From Aquibaculum arenosum (lineage in GTDB: Bacteria; Pseudomonadota; Alphaproteobacteria; Kiloniellales; DSM-21159): a stretch of 64,000 nucleotides of DNA. Location of the stretch: positions 558,001 through 622,000 of the forward strand of contig NZ_JARHUD010000001.1 of assembly GCF_029222965.1 (NCBI RefSeq). The letters are read 5' to 3'. Of this stretch, positions 52,563 to 61,694 are shown one piece after another (the stretch's first letter is position 1; each line of letters begins with the position of its first letter). The translations under genes and the position numbers were made by a program. The notes under the pieces are model-generated. The model had not been told where the DNA came from, ran no database searches, and saw only the letters and a list, made by a program, of their open reading frames with translations.

Positions 52563-55427
52563 ATGAGCAGTGTGCAACAGACAAAGCCCAAAGACGCCAT
52601 CCTCCGGCGGCGCGCCATCATCGACCGCGCCCAGGTGCAGGAGAAGCTCGCCCGGGCTTTCCTGCGCTCCTCGAGCCCACAGCGCGCGCGCGCCGAGATC
52701 CTGGAGATCCTGAAGGAGAGCCAGGCGCAGGGCCGTGCCGAGATCCAGCGCCGCTTCGAAGGCGGCGCCAGTGGCCGCGCCACGGCGCAGTCGCTTTGTT
52801 TTCTTGCCGACCAACTGCTGCGCTTGGTCTATGACCATGTGACCAAGGACCTCTTTCCCCTGCACAACCCCTCCATGGCCGAGCGCCTGGCCCTGGTGGC
52901 GGTGGGGGGCTATGGACGCGGCGAGCTGGCGCCCTATTCCGACATCGATATCCTCTTCCTGCACAGCTACAAGCCGGCGCCGCGCAGCGAGCAGGTGGTC
53001 GAGGCCACGCTCTATTTTCTCTGGGACCTGGGCTTCAAGGTCGGTCATGCCACGCGCTCGATCGATGAGTGTCTGCGCCAGGCCCGGGCCGACACCACCA
53101 TCGCCACCAGCCTCCTGGAAAGCCGCTACCTCTGGGGCGAGCAGAAGCTCTTTCTCGAACTGCGCCAGCGTTATGGCAGCGAGGTGCGCGAGGGCCGTTC
53201 CGCCACCTTCATCGAGGACAAGCTGGCCGAGCGCGACCGGCGGCATCAGCGCCACGGCGAAGGCTCGCGCTACGTGCTGGAGCCCAACATCAAGGAGAGC
53301 AAAGGCGGCTTGCGCGACCTGCACACGCTCTTCTGGCTCGCGAAGTTCGTCTATGGCGTTGACGAGGTGTCCCGCCTCATGGCCCTGGGCGTTTTCTCAA
53401 AGGCGGAGGTCAGGCGCTTTGCCAAGGCGCTGGACTTCTTCTGGACCCTGCGCTGTCAGCTCCACTACCTCACCGGGCGGGCCGAGGAGCGCCTGACCTT
53501 TGATCTGCAGCAGCAGATCGCGCCGCTCATGGGCTACACCGACCACGGCGGCGCGTCGGCCGTCGAGCGTTTCATGAAGCACTACTTCCTGATGGCCAAG
53601 GAGGTGGGCGCGCTCACGCGCATCTTCTGTGCCCAGCTCGAAGCCGAACACGCACGCCGTTCGCGATTCCGCCTGCTGTCCGCCAACGGCCGGCGGCGAC
53701 AAGTTTCCGGATTCCGCCTCGACGGCGATCGCCTTTCTGTAAAAGGGCCTGAGGTTTTTCATGCCAAGCCCTTGGAGCTGCTGCGCATCTTCCGCGTAGC
53801 ACAGCAGCGTGAACTGGATATCCACCCCCAGACTCTGCGCTGGATCACACGCTCGCTGCGCCTGGTGGACAAGGAGTTGCGCCAGGAGCCCAAGGCCAAC
53901 GCCGTCTTCCTCGACATCCTGGCTGGGCGCGACGATCCGGAGCCGGCGCTGCGCCGCATGAACGAGGCTGGGGTCTTTGGGCGCTTCGTGCCTGAGTTCG
54001 GGCGCGTGGTCAGCCAGATGCAGTTTAATATGTATCACCACTACACGGTGGACGAGCATACGATCTTCGCGTTGGGCATCCTTTACGACATCGAGCAGGG
54101 ACAACTGGCCGAGGAGCTGCCCATCGTCTCCGAGATTGTCGGCAAAGTGCTTTCGCGCCGGGTGCTCTACATGGCGGTGTTGCTGCACGACATTGCCAAG
54201 GGCCGCCGCGCCGACCACTCCGTGGAGGGTGCCAAGATCGCCCACAAGCTCTGCCCGCGCTTCGGCTTCAGCGAGGAGGAGACGGAGACGGTCGCTTGGC
54301 TCGTGCTGCAGCACCTGCGCATGAGCGACACCGCCTTCAAGCGGGACATCGAGGACCCGCAGACCATCCAGGACTTTGCCGAGCTGGTTCAGTCGGTGGA
54401 GCGGCTGCGCCTGCTGCTGGTGTTGACCGTGGTCGATATCCGCGCGGTGGGGCCGCGCACCTGGTCGGCCTGGAAAGCGGCGTTGCTGCGCGAACTCTAT
54501 TGGCGCACCGAGGAGGTGCTGACCGGCGGGCTGGTGACCGAGGGCCGCGACCGCCGGGTCGAGCAGGCGAAGCAGGCGCTGGCCGAGCGACTGGGCCATT
54601 GGCCCGCCGAGGAGGTGACGCAGCATCTGGCCCGCGGCTATCCCAATTACTGGCTCTCGCTCGACCTGGAGACCCATGTCCGCCATGCGGAACTGGTGCG
54701 CGAGGCGGAGGCGGCGGGGCGCAGTCTCACCGTCGACACCCGTGTGGACAGCTACCGTGGCGTCACCGAGGTCACGATCTACACCCCGGACCATGCGGGC
54801 CTGTTCAGCCGGATGGCCGGTGCGCTGGCGGTGGCCGGCACCAGTGTCGAGGGCGCGCGCATTATCACCCTGTCCAACGGCATGGCGCTCGACATCTTCT
54901 ACGTCCACGACGCGGCCGGCGGGCCTCTGCGCGACCCGCAACGCCTGGAGCGCCTGCGCGAAACCGTGGCTCGCACCCTGACCGGCAGCCTCAAGCCGGC
55001 GCAGGAGCTGCGCAAGTTGGCCTCGCCCATTCCCTCGCGCCTCGATGTCTTTAAGGTTTCGCCGCGGGTGCTGATCGACAACAAGGCCAGCCGGCGCCAC
55101 ACGGTGGTCGAGGTCAACGGCCGCGACCGCCCGGGGCTGCTCTACAGCGTCACCCAGGTGCTCACGCGCCAGAACCTCATCATCGACAGCGCCAAGATCA
55201 CCACCTTCGGCGAGCGCGCGGTGGACAGCTTCTACGTGCACGATGTGCTGGGCTCGAAGATCGAGGACGAGGCCAAGCTGAAGCGCCTGCGCCAGCGGTT
55301 GCTGGAGGCCCTGGAAACGCCGGCCGGCACCGGGGATGCCTTGGTCCGACGTCGGGTGACGCCGCGCGGGCGCGCGGTGCGCCGGGCCGAGTCGCGCCGC
55401 CGGTTGGCTGACGCCGGGCAGGCATGA
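52563..55427 (+). CDS. glnD: Bifunctional PII uridylyltransferase/uridylyl-removing enzyme
   Basis: 954 residues. Nucleotidyltransferase motif at 115-129 (GGYGRGELAPYSDID, with D127 and D129), helical UT linker, HD domain around 541 (LLHDIAKGRRADHSVEG), and two C-terminal ACT domains (YTPDHAGLFSRMAGALAVAGTSVEGARI and GRDRPGLLYSVTQVLTRQNLIIDSAKI). It senses glutamine and modifies GlnB/GlnK, so it acts upstream of GlnE (21404-24379). The last 35 residues are a basic tail. In many Alphaproteobacteria glnD is next to mutS; here two genes separate them. Confidence 0.97.
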   Translation: MSSVQQTKPKDAILRRRAIIDRAQVQEKLARAFLRSSSPQRARAEILEILKESQAQGRAEIQRRFEGGASGRATAQSLCFLADQLLRLVYDHVTKDLFPLHNPSMAERLALVAVGGYGRGELAPYSDIDILFLHSYKPAPRSEQVVEATLYFLWDLGFKVGHATRSIDECLRQARADTTIATSLLESRYLWGEQKLFLELRQRYGSEVREGRSATFIEDKLAERDRRHQRHGEGSRYVLEPNIKESKGGLRDLHTLFWLAKFVYGVDEVSRLMALGVFSKAEVRRFAKALDFFWTLRCQLHYLTGRAEERLTFDLQQQIAPLMGYTDHGGASAVERFMKHYFLMAKEVGALTRIFCAQLEAEHARRSRFRLLSANGRRRQVSGFRLDGDRLSVKGPEVFHAKPLELLRIFRVAQQRELDIHPQTLRWITRSLRLVDKELRQEPKANAVFLDILAGRDDPEPALRRMNEAGVFGRFVPEFGRVVSQMQFNMYHHYTVDEHTIFALGILYDIEQGQLAEELPIVSEIVGKVLSRRVLYMAVLLHDIAKGRRADHSVEGAKIAHKLCPRFGFSEEETETVAWLVLQHLRMSDTAFKRDIEDPQTIQDFAELVQSVERLRLLLVLTVVDIRAVGPRTWSAWKAALLRELYWRTEEVLTGGLVTEGRDRRVEQAKQALAERLGHWPAEEVTQHLARGYPNYWLSLDLETHVRHAELVREAEAAGRSLTVDTRVDSYRGVTEVTIYTPDHAGLFSRMAGALAVAGTSVEGARIITLSNGMALDIFYVHDAAGGPLRDPQRLERLRETVARTLTGSLKPAQELRKLASPIPSRLDVFKVSPRVLIDNKASRRHTVVEVNGRDRPGLLYSVTQVLTRQNLIIDSAKITTFGERAVDSFYVHDVLGSKIEDEAKLKRLRQRLLEALETPAGTGDALVRRRVTPRGRAVRRAESRRRLADAGQA

Positions 55428-55515
55428 GTGGCAGGCATGATTGGCGCGACCTTGACCCTTTGCCCCGGCCAACCGACTTTCATCGTCATATCATCTTCTG
55501 ACGAGGGCTTTTTCC

Positions 55516-55959
55516 ATGTCTGACAGCGCTGCATCGGCCACTGCGATGCCCCCCTTCCACATGGCCTTCCCGGTCGCCGATCTAGAGGCGACGCGGAGCT
55601 TCTATCTCGATGTCCTGGGCTGCGGACTGGGGCGCGAGGCGGAGCGCTGGATCGACTTCGATTTCTTCGGCCACCAGATCTCGGCCCACCTGCGGCCCGA
55701 CGAGGTGGCCCGGGCTCAGACCAACGAGGTCGACGGCGACCAGGTCCCGGTGCGCCACTTCGGTGCGATCCTGGAGTGGGACGCCTGGCATGCCTTGGCC
55801 GAGCGCCTCAAGGCTGCAGAGACGGCCTTCATCATTGAGCCGCACATCCGCTTCAAGGGTCAGGTGGGCGAGCAGGCCACCATGTTTTTCACCGACCCCA
55901 GCGGCAACGCACTGGAATTCAAGGCCTTCAAGGACCCGGCGCGCGTCTTCGCGCGCTGA
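55516..55959 (+). CDS. VOC-family glyoxalase/dioxygenase-like protein
   Basis: 147 residues. The vicinal oxygen chelate beta-alpha-beta pattern is clear ([23 protein letters not shown], then [17 protein letters not shown]). Candidate metal ligands are H15 early and the Glu in ALEFK. GAGGG precedes the ATG. The substrate is unknown; family members include glyoxalase I, fosfomycin-resistance and extradiol enzymes. No functional clue from neighbours. Confidence 0.85.
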   Translation: MSDSAASATAMPPFHMAFPVADLEATRSFYLDVLGCGLGREAERWIDFDFFGHQISAHLRPDEVARAQTNEVDGDQVPVRHFGAILEWDAWHALAERLKAAETAFIIEPHIRFKGQVGEQATMFFTDPSGNALEFKAFKDPARVFAR

Positions 55960-55995
55960 TCCAGGCTTTCGGGCCAGCCTGTCGGGGAACCGAAC

Positions 55996-56622
55996 CTATC
56001 CAGCGACCCGCTCGTCCAGCGCGGCGGCGATTGCTTCCGGAGCCGTGCCGTGGGTGAAGTGGGTGACGTACTTGCCGTCGGGGCCCATCAGGAACACGAA
56101 GGTCGAGTGGTCCATCAGGTAGTCGTTGTAGGAGTCCTCCTCGACCTTCCGGTAGAAGACGCGATAGGCGCGCGCTGTTTCCGCGATCTGTTCTTCTGAG
56201 CCCGTGAGTGCGACGAGGCTTTCGTGGAAGTGCTGGGCATAGGCGTTCATCGCCTCCACGGTGTCGCGCTCCGGATCCACGGTGATGAAGACCGGCACGA
56301 CCGCGTCGGCCTTTTCCGGCTCCTCTTCCGCCAGCTGGTCCAGCGCTTCAGTGACGGTCAGCAGGGTCTGCGGGCAGAAGTCCGGGCAGTAGGTGTAGCC
56401 GAAGAAGACCAGCGAATAGTGCCCTTCCAAGTCCTGATCGGTGAAAGGTTCGCCGTTCTGATCCACCAGCTCGAAGGGGCCGCCGATGGCCGCTTCGCCC
56501 ATCATTCCGTCGCGGTGATCCGGGGATTGGCGCAGCCAGAGCGCGCCCGCCAGGGCGCCACCCAGCAGGACCAGCCCGGCCAGAAGGATGATGATTGCGC
56601 GTCGGAACAGGGGATTATGCAT
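55996..56622 (-). CDS. SCO/SenC-family copper protein for cytochrome oxidase assembly
   Basis: 208 residues with an N-terminal membrane anchor (about 9-30). Copper ligands are C79 and C83 (YTYCPDFCP) and H172 (LMDHSTFVFLMG). It delivers copper to, or reduces, the CuA site of cytochrome c oxidase in the periplasm. The N-terminus is MHNPLFRRAIIILLAG with a good ribosome-binding site. It has no oxidase genes near, which is common. Confidence 0.93.
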   Translation of the reverse strand: MHNPLFRRAIIILLAGLVLLGGALAGALWLRQSPDHRDGMMGEAAIGGPFELVDQNGEPFTDQDLEGHYSLVFFGYTYCPDFCPQTLLTVTEALDQLAEEEPEKADAVVPVFITVDPERDTVEAMNAYAQHFHESLVALTGSEEQIAETARAYRVFYRKVEEDSYNDYLMDHSTFVFLMGPDGKYVTHFTHGTAPEAIAAALDERVAG

Positions 56623-56754
56623 CGGTGATTCCTTCTCCTCGACCCAGGATGTAACCCAGACAGCCCTTCAGTGCCACCGGGCGCCGCTGCGGCCTTGCGG
56701 CGCAGGGGGGCAGATCGCCATTCTGTCAGTCCTTTTCCGCTTCGGGGGCTTCCT

Positions 56755-57693
56755 ATGCCCGGCGCCTATGGCTACGCCGATCCGCTCTTTCTGTTGCTCG
56801 CCGCCCTGGCCCTGGAGGTCTATCTCGGGCGTCTCGGCTGGTTCGGCGGGCTGCTGTCGCGCCCGCGCGCTGCGGTGGTGCGGCTGGCCCGCGCCCTGGA
56901 ACGACGGCTGAACCGGCCGGAGCGTTCACTGGCTGCGCGTCGGCTGCGTGGCTGGCTCGTCACGGTCTTTTTGCTGCTGGCGGCCGGTGCGGCCGGATGG
57001 CTGCTGGCGCTGTTCACGCGCTTCTACCCCTTCGCCTGGTCCTTGGAACTGCTGCTCCTGATCCTGCTGCTGCGCCAGCGTCGCACCTGGCAGGAGGCGG
57101 CTGCGGTGATCGCGGCACTGGGGCGTGGCGATCTGCAGACGGCGCGCGCGGCACTGCTGCGGCTTGCAGCCGGCGACATCGCACCCCTGCACGCCGAGCG
57201 TCTCGACGCGCCGGCCGTGCTGCCGGCAAGCCTGACGGCCCTGGGTCGGCGCCTGGCGGACAGCCTGATCTCTCCGGTCCTCTGGTACGTCCTGCTCGGC
57301 CCTGGCGGGTTGGCGCTGCAGCAGGCCAGCCTGCTGCTTGCCCGCCTCTATGGCGGTGTCGCGCTCTATGAGCCGGGGCGGGCGCCCGAGGCGGGCGCGT
57401 TCGGCGAAGCGGCGCTGCGCCTGGCGCGGGCGGTGGAATGGCTGCCGAGTCGGTTGGCGGGGCTGCTGCTGGCCCTGGCCCTGCGTCTCTCGCCGGCCTG
57501 GCGCAGCGGAGACGAAAGTGCACTGCGCCGGCCTTGGGGACGGCGGCCGGAGTCGATCCTGGCCCCCCTGGCAAGCGCCCTGCCGGCGAACGCAGCCTTG
57601 CCGGCCGGCCTGTCGCTCTTCACCCAGGCCTGTCTGCTGCACGGCGGTGCGCTGCTGGGCCTCTTGCTCCTGCGCCTTTTGCTTGCAGGGTAA
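56755..57693 (+). CDS. Divergent CbiB/CobD-like membrane protein
   Basis: 312 residues from ATG 56755 (GGGGG upstream; 28 residues before it are unsupported). Hydropathy and the segment RLADSLISPVLWYVLLGPGGLALQQASLLLARLYG (about 170-205) align with the AENTVDGIIAPLF...NTLDSMVGY region of adenosylcobinamide-phosphate synthase, and VEWLPSRLAGLLLALALRL with DDVANYLPARLSWLL. However, the Glu-Asn pair, the GRDT motif and the NTxDS motif of CbiB are lost. It may have a changed role or act on a different substrate. It lies near a CobT-like gene that is degenerate in the same way. Confidence 0.65.
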   Translation: MPGAYGYADPLFLLLAALALEVYLGRLGWFGGLLSRPRAAVVRLARALERRLNRPERSLAARRLRGWLVTVFLLLAAGAAGWLLALFTRFYPFAWSLELLLLILLLRQRRTWQEAAAVIAALGRGDLQTARAALLRLAAGDIAPLHAERLDAPAVLPASLTALGRRLADSLISPVLWYVLLGPGGLALQQASLLLARLYGGVALYEPGRAPEAGAFGEAALRLARAVEWLPSRLAGLLLALALRLSPAWRSGDESALRRPWGRRPESILAPLASALPANAALPAGLSLFTQACLLHGGALLGLLLLRLLLAG

Positions 57694-57699
57694 GGGGCC

Positions 57700-58401
57700 C
57701 TACGGCAGCACTTCGATCAGCGGCTCGGCCTGCGGATTGCGGTAGCGACGCTCCACCGTGATCTCGAAGGAGGTGGCGTCGGGCGCGTCGTAATAGGCGG
57801 CGTTCAGGGAGTCCCGCGGCGTCAAAGCCGCGCCCTCCAGCGAGCCGCCGCCGAAGAGTCCCTGGTTGCGCGAGAAGGCGACGATGTCACCGCCGAAGTT
57901 GGCGGTCGAGCTGGCGCGCACCCCCTGGCCCACCGGGCCCACGGCGATGGAGAGGTCGCCGCCGAAGCTGAATTTGCGGGCGAGCACGGCGTCCAGGGCG
58001 CCGTCATTCATGATCACCAGCACGGTCTCCGAGACCTGCCCGCCGATCTGCAGTCCGATGGAGCCAGCGGTCAGGCGCACGAAGGCGGGCGGGCCCCAGA
58101 CGTTGTCGGCACCGCGGGCCAGCAGCACGCCGCTGCCGCCCTCGGCCCCGATGATGAAGCCGCCGCGCACGAGCTGTGGGAAGATGATGACGCCGCTGGC
58201 CGCTTCTAGATAGGGCTGGAGCTGCTCATACTGCGGGTCGCGCAGCAGGGAGGTCAGGGTCAGCCGCGAACGTTCCACCAGATCGGCGGCGTCGTCGCGG
58301 TCGTCGGCCGCCGCCGGTTGCTGCAGTCCGAGAAGCATCGCCGCCGCCAGCAGCAGCATGAGCAGGCGGGGCAGGGCCGGGCGGAGGATGGAACTGTGCA
58401 T
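57700..58401 (-). CDS. Exported SYLF (Ysc84)-domain lipid-binding protein
   Basis: 233 residues from ATG 58401, selected for its GAGGAAA site and clean signal peptide (MHSSILRPALPRLLMLLLAA...PAAA); an ATG at 58452 would add 17 residues. The SYLF domain is evident: AASGVIIFPQLVRGGFIIGAEGGSGVLLAR and VLVIMNDGALDAVLARKFSFGGDLSIAVGPVGQG. SYLF domains bind phosphoinositides or other lipids in eukaryotes; the bacterial role is unknown, probably periplasmic. It separates the CbiB-like and CobT-like genes, on the opposite strand. Confidence 0.9.
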   Translation of the reverse strand: MHSSILRPALPRLLMLLLAAAMLLGLQQPAAADDRDDAADLVERSRLTLTSLLRDPQYEQLQPYLEAASGVIIFPQLVRGGFIIGAEGGSGVLLARGADNVWGPPAFVRLTAGSIGLQIGGQVSETVLVIMNDGALDAVLARKFSFGGDLSIAVGPVGQGVRASSTANFGGDIVAFSRNQGLFGGGSLEGAALTPRDSLNAAYYDAPDATSFEITVERRYRNPQAEPLIEVLP

Positions 58402-58658
58402 AACTGTTTCCTCGCTGCGAATCGATTCGCCGGGATGTGGCAGGACATTCAAGCTGCGTTTCGTGGCGGAAAGGTGGCTGCGACACTACGCCTAGCGAAG
58501 AGGTGCGCTGACGCTGCCTGTCTTTTCCACTCTCCTGTCCCTCATAGACAGGCGGCGCGCCTGCGGCAAGGCGCCCTGGAAAAGCCGGCCGGTCTGTAGG
58601 AGCATCGGCGCCAGAGCCGCTGGACGCTTGCAGATATGACGACGAGGAGCCGCCTTTC

Positions 58659-59630
58659 ATGGCCCAGGACGAACCCCGCCTCGATGAGATTCGCGCGTTG
58701 CTGCGCGAGCTACCGGGGCCCGACGAGGCGGCCGCGGCCGCAGCCCAGGCACGCCAGTCTGCGCTGGCCTTGCCATCGGGCGGTCTCGGGCGCCTGGGTG
58801 AACTCGCGCTCTGGCTTGCGGCCTGGCAGAATGCGGGCCCGCGTTTGGAGCGTCCGCGCGTTGCACTATTTGCGGCCAATCACGGCATCGCCGAACGCGC
58901 CGACGCCGATATGAACGAGACCGCACGGCAGGTGCAGGCGGCGGTCGGTGGCCGGGCGGCGATCAACCAGGTCGCCGGTGCCTGGGACAGCGACCTGCGC
59001 GTCTACGAGATGGCGCTGGAGCAGCCCAGCGCCGACTTCACCGCCGGTCCGGCGTTGAGCGAGGCCGACTGCGCGCGCGCCCTTTCCTACGGCATGATGG
59101 CGGTGGAGCAGGGCTTTGACGTCATGGGCCTGGGCGCGATCGCGCAGGGCGGTGATCTCTCGGCCGCGGCTCTCTGTCTTGCGCTCTTCGGCGGTGAAGC
59201 GAGTGATTGGTTGCCTGAGGGCGCACCGTCGGAGGCCGCTGCCTGGCTTGCCGCAGCGCTCGAGGCCAACCGCGCGGCGCTGGGCGATCCGCTGGAGGTG
59301 CTCCGCTGCTTCGGTGGGCTGGAGACGGCGGCCGTCGTCGGCGCGATCCTGGCCTGTCGCCTGGCGCGCACCCCGGTGCTGCTCGACGGCGTGCCCGCTC
59401 TTGCCGCTGCGGCCGTGCTCCACGCCCGGGAGCCGGCGCTGCTGGACCACTGCCAGGTGGCCCAGCTCGGCAATGACCCAGCGGCCGAACGCCTGGCCCG
59501 CCGCCTGAACCGCCGCCCGCTGCTCGACCTTGGGCTCACCGACGGAGACGGCTTCGGCGCCGCGCTGGCCATCCCCCTTCTCCAGGCTGCCGTCGCCTGC
59601 CACACTGGCATGGCCAGCCGGGAGGGGTGA
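58659..59630 (+). CDS. Divergent CobT-like phosphoribosyltransferase homologue
   Basis: 323 residues. Clear CobT framework: PSGGLGRLGELALWLAAW (39-56), ANHGIAERADADMNE (73-87), GGRAAINQVAG and ADFTAGPALSEADC. But key CobT motifs are changed: GEMGIGNTT is GAIAQGGDL (catalytic-type Glu is A160), the SHRSAEPGH block is absent, and GEGTGAA is GDGFGAA (catalytic Glu is D297). Ordinary CobT joins nicotinate mononucleotide and dimethylbenzimidazole. This copy may use another base or be regulatory. GAGGAG precedes the ATG. Confidence 0.75.
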   Translation: MAQDEPRLDEIRALLRELPGPDEAAAAAAQARQSALALPSGGLGRLGELALWLAAWQNAGPRLERPRVALFAANHGIAERADADMNETARQVQAAVGGRAAINQVAGAWDSDLRVYEMALEQPSADFTAGPALSEADCARALSYGMMAVEQGFDVMGLGAIAQGGDLSAAALCLALFGGEASDWLPEGAPSEAAAWLAAALEANRAALGDPLEVLRCFGGLETAAVVGAILACRLARTPVLLDGVPALAAAAVLHAREPALLDHCQVAQLGNDPAAERLARRLNRRPLLDLGLTDGDGFGAALAIPLLQAAVACHTGMASREG

Positions 59631-59673
59631 GAGGGGGATGCGGTGAGAACCCAGCCAACCACGCCGCCACACC

Positions 59674-59910
59674 ATGAGTAACTTCCTGCGTACTGTGGCG
59701 CGCGTGCGTCTCTTGCTGACGGTCGTGGCGGCGTTGCTGGTGCTGGGACTCATTGCCGGAATGTCGCTCGGGCTGATCGACTGGTCCGAGGACCGGCGCT
59801 TTGCCCGTGGCATTGCGCTCACACTGCTGGTCTTCATCCCGGCGATCGCCATGGCCCTGGGCCAGGCGAAGGCGCGCCGTGGCGGCGTCGACCGGCGGCG
59901 CGGGCGCTAG
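59674..59910 (+). CDS. Small two-helix membrane protein, unknown
   Basis: 78 residues. Two hydrophobic helices (about 12-35 and 47-64) with a short polar loop (DWSEDRRFARG) and a basic C-terminus (KARRGGVDRRRGR), so both ends probably face the cytoplasm. No family recognised. It follows the CobT-like gene by 43 bp on the same strand and may be cotranscribed with it. Confidence 0.6.
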   Translation: MSNFLRTVARVRLLLTVVAALLVLGLIAGMSLGLIDWSEDRRFARGIALTLLVFIPAIAMALGQAKARRGGVDRRRGR

Positions 59911-60098
59911 CCGGGAAGGGGCGAAAAGCCCCCTGTGGCCCGTTTCTGTGACTGGAATGCAACAGTCCGGCATTTTGGCAACGATCCGGGTCGTGATCCA
60001 ATTGACCGCGGCTCCCGCGGAGGGGTAAGGGAACTCTCGACGGAGCGCAGGCCAGTTCGCGTCCGTTGTACAGAACTCTTTCAAGGGGACCACAAGAC

Positions 60099-61232
60099 AT
60101 GAAGAAGATGCTTCTCGCGGCAACCGCCGCGGCCGTGGTCGGGGGCGTTGCCGTCGCCGGCAGCCCGGTCCAGGCCCAGGAAGCCGAAGGCTTCCAGCTC
60201 CAGATCGGCGGCTTCTACAACGCGCTCGCCATCGTGCGTGACAACGATGATGTCGGCGGCGACAAGATCCGCTCCTACGACTTCAACCAGCGTGGCCGTT
60301 ACACCATTCAGGGTTCTCAGACCCTGGACAACGGCATGACCATCGGCTTTCATACCCAGTATGAAATGCAGGCCGGCATGAACAACAACCGCTCCTACGT
60401 CTATGCGGACGGCGGTTTCGGTCGGGTGCAGTTCGGCACCATGTACTCGGCGCCCTACCTGATGCATGTTTCGCCGCCGACGGCCGGCTGGGGCATTGAT
60501 GACACGGGTCACTCACAGGGCATGGTTCCGACCAATGGTGTTGGGTTCGCGGCGACGCCGACCTACTACATCAACCGCTCCATGAACTTCACTTATATGA
60601 CGCCGCGGTTCGCCGGCTTCCAGGCGGGCTTCACCTTCGCGCCCGATCAGCGCAACCGTGAAAATATGAATAACCGCGTCGCCACCAACCTCTCGGCGCA
60701 GAACCGGAGCGCTGGTCTCGGTTTGGGCGATCTGCAGAATATTGTTGGTCTGTCAGCCAACTATCAGCAGAGCTTTGACGAGGTAAGCGTCGGGCTGTCG
60801 GCTGGTTTCGAGACCGGCGAATGGAATCAGGGTGCGAAGAACATCATTCAGGCGGCCGGCATCAATGACAAGCGTGCTTGGACCTACGCTCTCGGTGGTA
60901 GCGTTGGCTTTGGCGGATTGAACGCCGGCGTGGCTTACAACTTCGATAATAATGGCATTGCTAGTTATCGAACGCATCAGGTTACCGCAGGTCTGACCTA
61001 CACCGTCGATGGCTTCACCTTTGGTCCTTCGTTTGGTGCAAATTGGTCCAAGGGTAGAAATCAGGCGGGTGGTAATCCGCGTTCCTACATCTATGATTTT
61101 GGTGCTCGCTACGCCTTTGCGCCGGGTGTGAACTTGGTCGGTTCCATCCAGCACGGCGATTTCAAGAGCAACATCAACGCCAACGACGGCAAGGCCACTG
61201 CCGGTCTCTTCGGTGTGCAGATGAACTTCTGA
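60099..61232 (+). CDS. General porin (Gram-negative porin family)
   Basis: 377 residues from ATG 60099 with AAGGGGA upstream. A Sec signal peptide (MKKMLLAATAAAVVGGVAVAG...VQAQ) precedes a beta-rich body that starts LQIGGFYNALAIV and ends GLFGVQMNF, with C-terminal Phe for BAM recognition. Strands such as RYTIQGSQTLDNGMTIGFHTQYEMQ and the FGRVQFGTMYSAPYL segment match porin_4-type trimeric porins. The 3' half (about 60650-61100) is noticeably richer in A/T than its surroundings. It is monocistronic with a terminator. Confidence 0.93.
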   Translation: MKKMLLAATAAAVVGGVAVAGSPVQAQEAEGFQLQIGGFYNALAIVRDNDDVGGDKIRSYDFNQRGRYTIQGSQTLDNGMTIGFHTQYEMQAGMNNNRSYVYADGGFGRVQFGTMYSAPYLMHVSPPTAGWGIDDTGHSQGMVPTNGVGFAATPTYYINRSMNFTYMTPRFAGFQAGFTFAPDQRNRENMNNRVATNLSAQNRSAGLGLGDLQNIVGLSANYQQSFDEVSVGLSAGFETGEWNQGAKNIIQAAGINDKRAWTYALGGSVGFGGLNAGVAYNFDNNGIASYRTHQVTAGLTYTVDGFTFGPSFGANWSKGRNQAGGNPRSYIYDFGARYAFAPGVNLVGSIQHGDFKSNINANDGKATAGLFGVQMNF

Positions 61233-61268
61233 TCGCATCGCCGATCGCACTGCTTCGGCAGCGCAAAG

Positions 61269-61296
61269 AAAGGGGCGCCCTCGGGCGCCCCTTTCG
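61269..61296 (+). terminator. Probable terminator after the porin gene
   Basis: AAAGGGGCGC/GCGCCCCTTT stem (61269-61294) with a CCTCGG loop and a short CTTTC tail, 37 bp after the porin stop. The U tract is weak but the stem is very stable. Confidence 0.75.
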
Positions 61297-61403
61297 CGTT
61301 GGGGGCAGGGCATAGGTTTTCGCTGCCTGCGCTCAGATGTGTCCTTACCGCCAAGTCCCAGAGACAAGGCAGGGGGCTAAGTTTTTGGATGACAAGGGAG
61401 AGT

Positions 61404-61479
61404 TGGTGCCGGCTGCAGGAGTCGAACCCGCGACCTACCGCTTACAAGGCGGTTGCTCTACCAGCTGAGCTAAGCCGGC
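61404..61479 (-). tRNA. tRNA-Thr (anticodon UGU)
   Basis: Minus strand from 61479. Acceptor GCCGGCT/AGCCGGC, D arm GCTC...GAGC, anticodon stem ACCGC/GCGGT with loop CTTGTAA (anticodon TGT), T arm GCGGG-TTCGACT-CCTGC, discriminator A and encoded CCA (61404-61406). 76 nt. Confidence 0.97.
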
Positions 61480-61694
61480 GCCACAGGACCAGATCGCATC
61501 GAACTTGCTGCGTGAACCCGGTCCGGTGCCCAAGGTGTTGCGCAGCTATAGGCGATTCAGGGCGCTTTGGCCAGAGGCAGCAGGCGTTCCGCTATGTAAG
61601 ACGGGCCATCATGACTTGACGTGATACTTCAGAGTTCCCTAGCCTACTGACTGGTATTCCTAATTCGAGCCAGCCATCAGGGAAGGGCAGCCTC

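Noticed and set aside
51137-52783. 548-codon minus-strand frame opposite the autotransporter barrel
   Set aside because: Composition is Arg/Ala/Gly-rich without structure; the autotransporter frame is supported by its triad and C-terminal Phe.
53397-55472. 691-codon open frame on the minus strand opposite glnD
   Set aside because: Antisense shadow with no motif or start signal; glnD is complete with all four domains.
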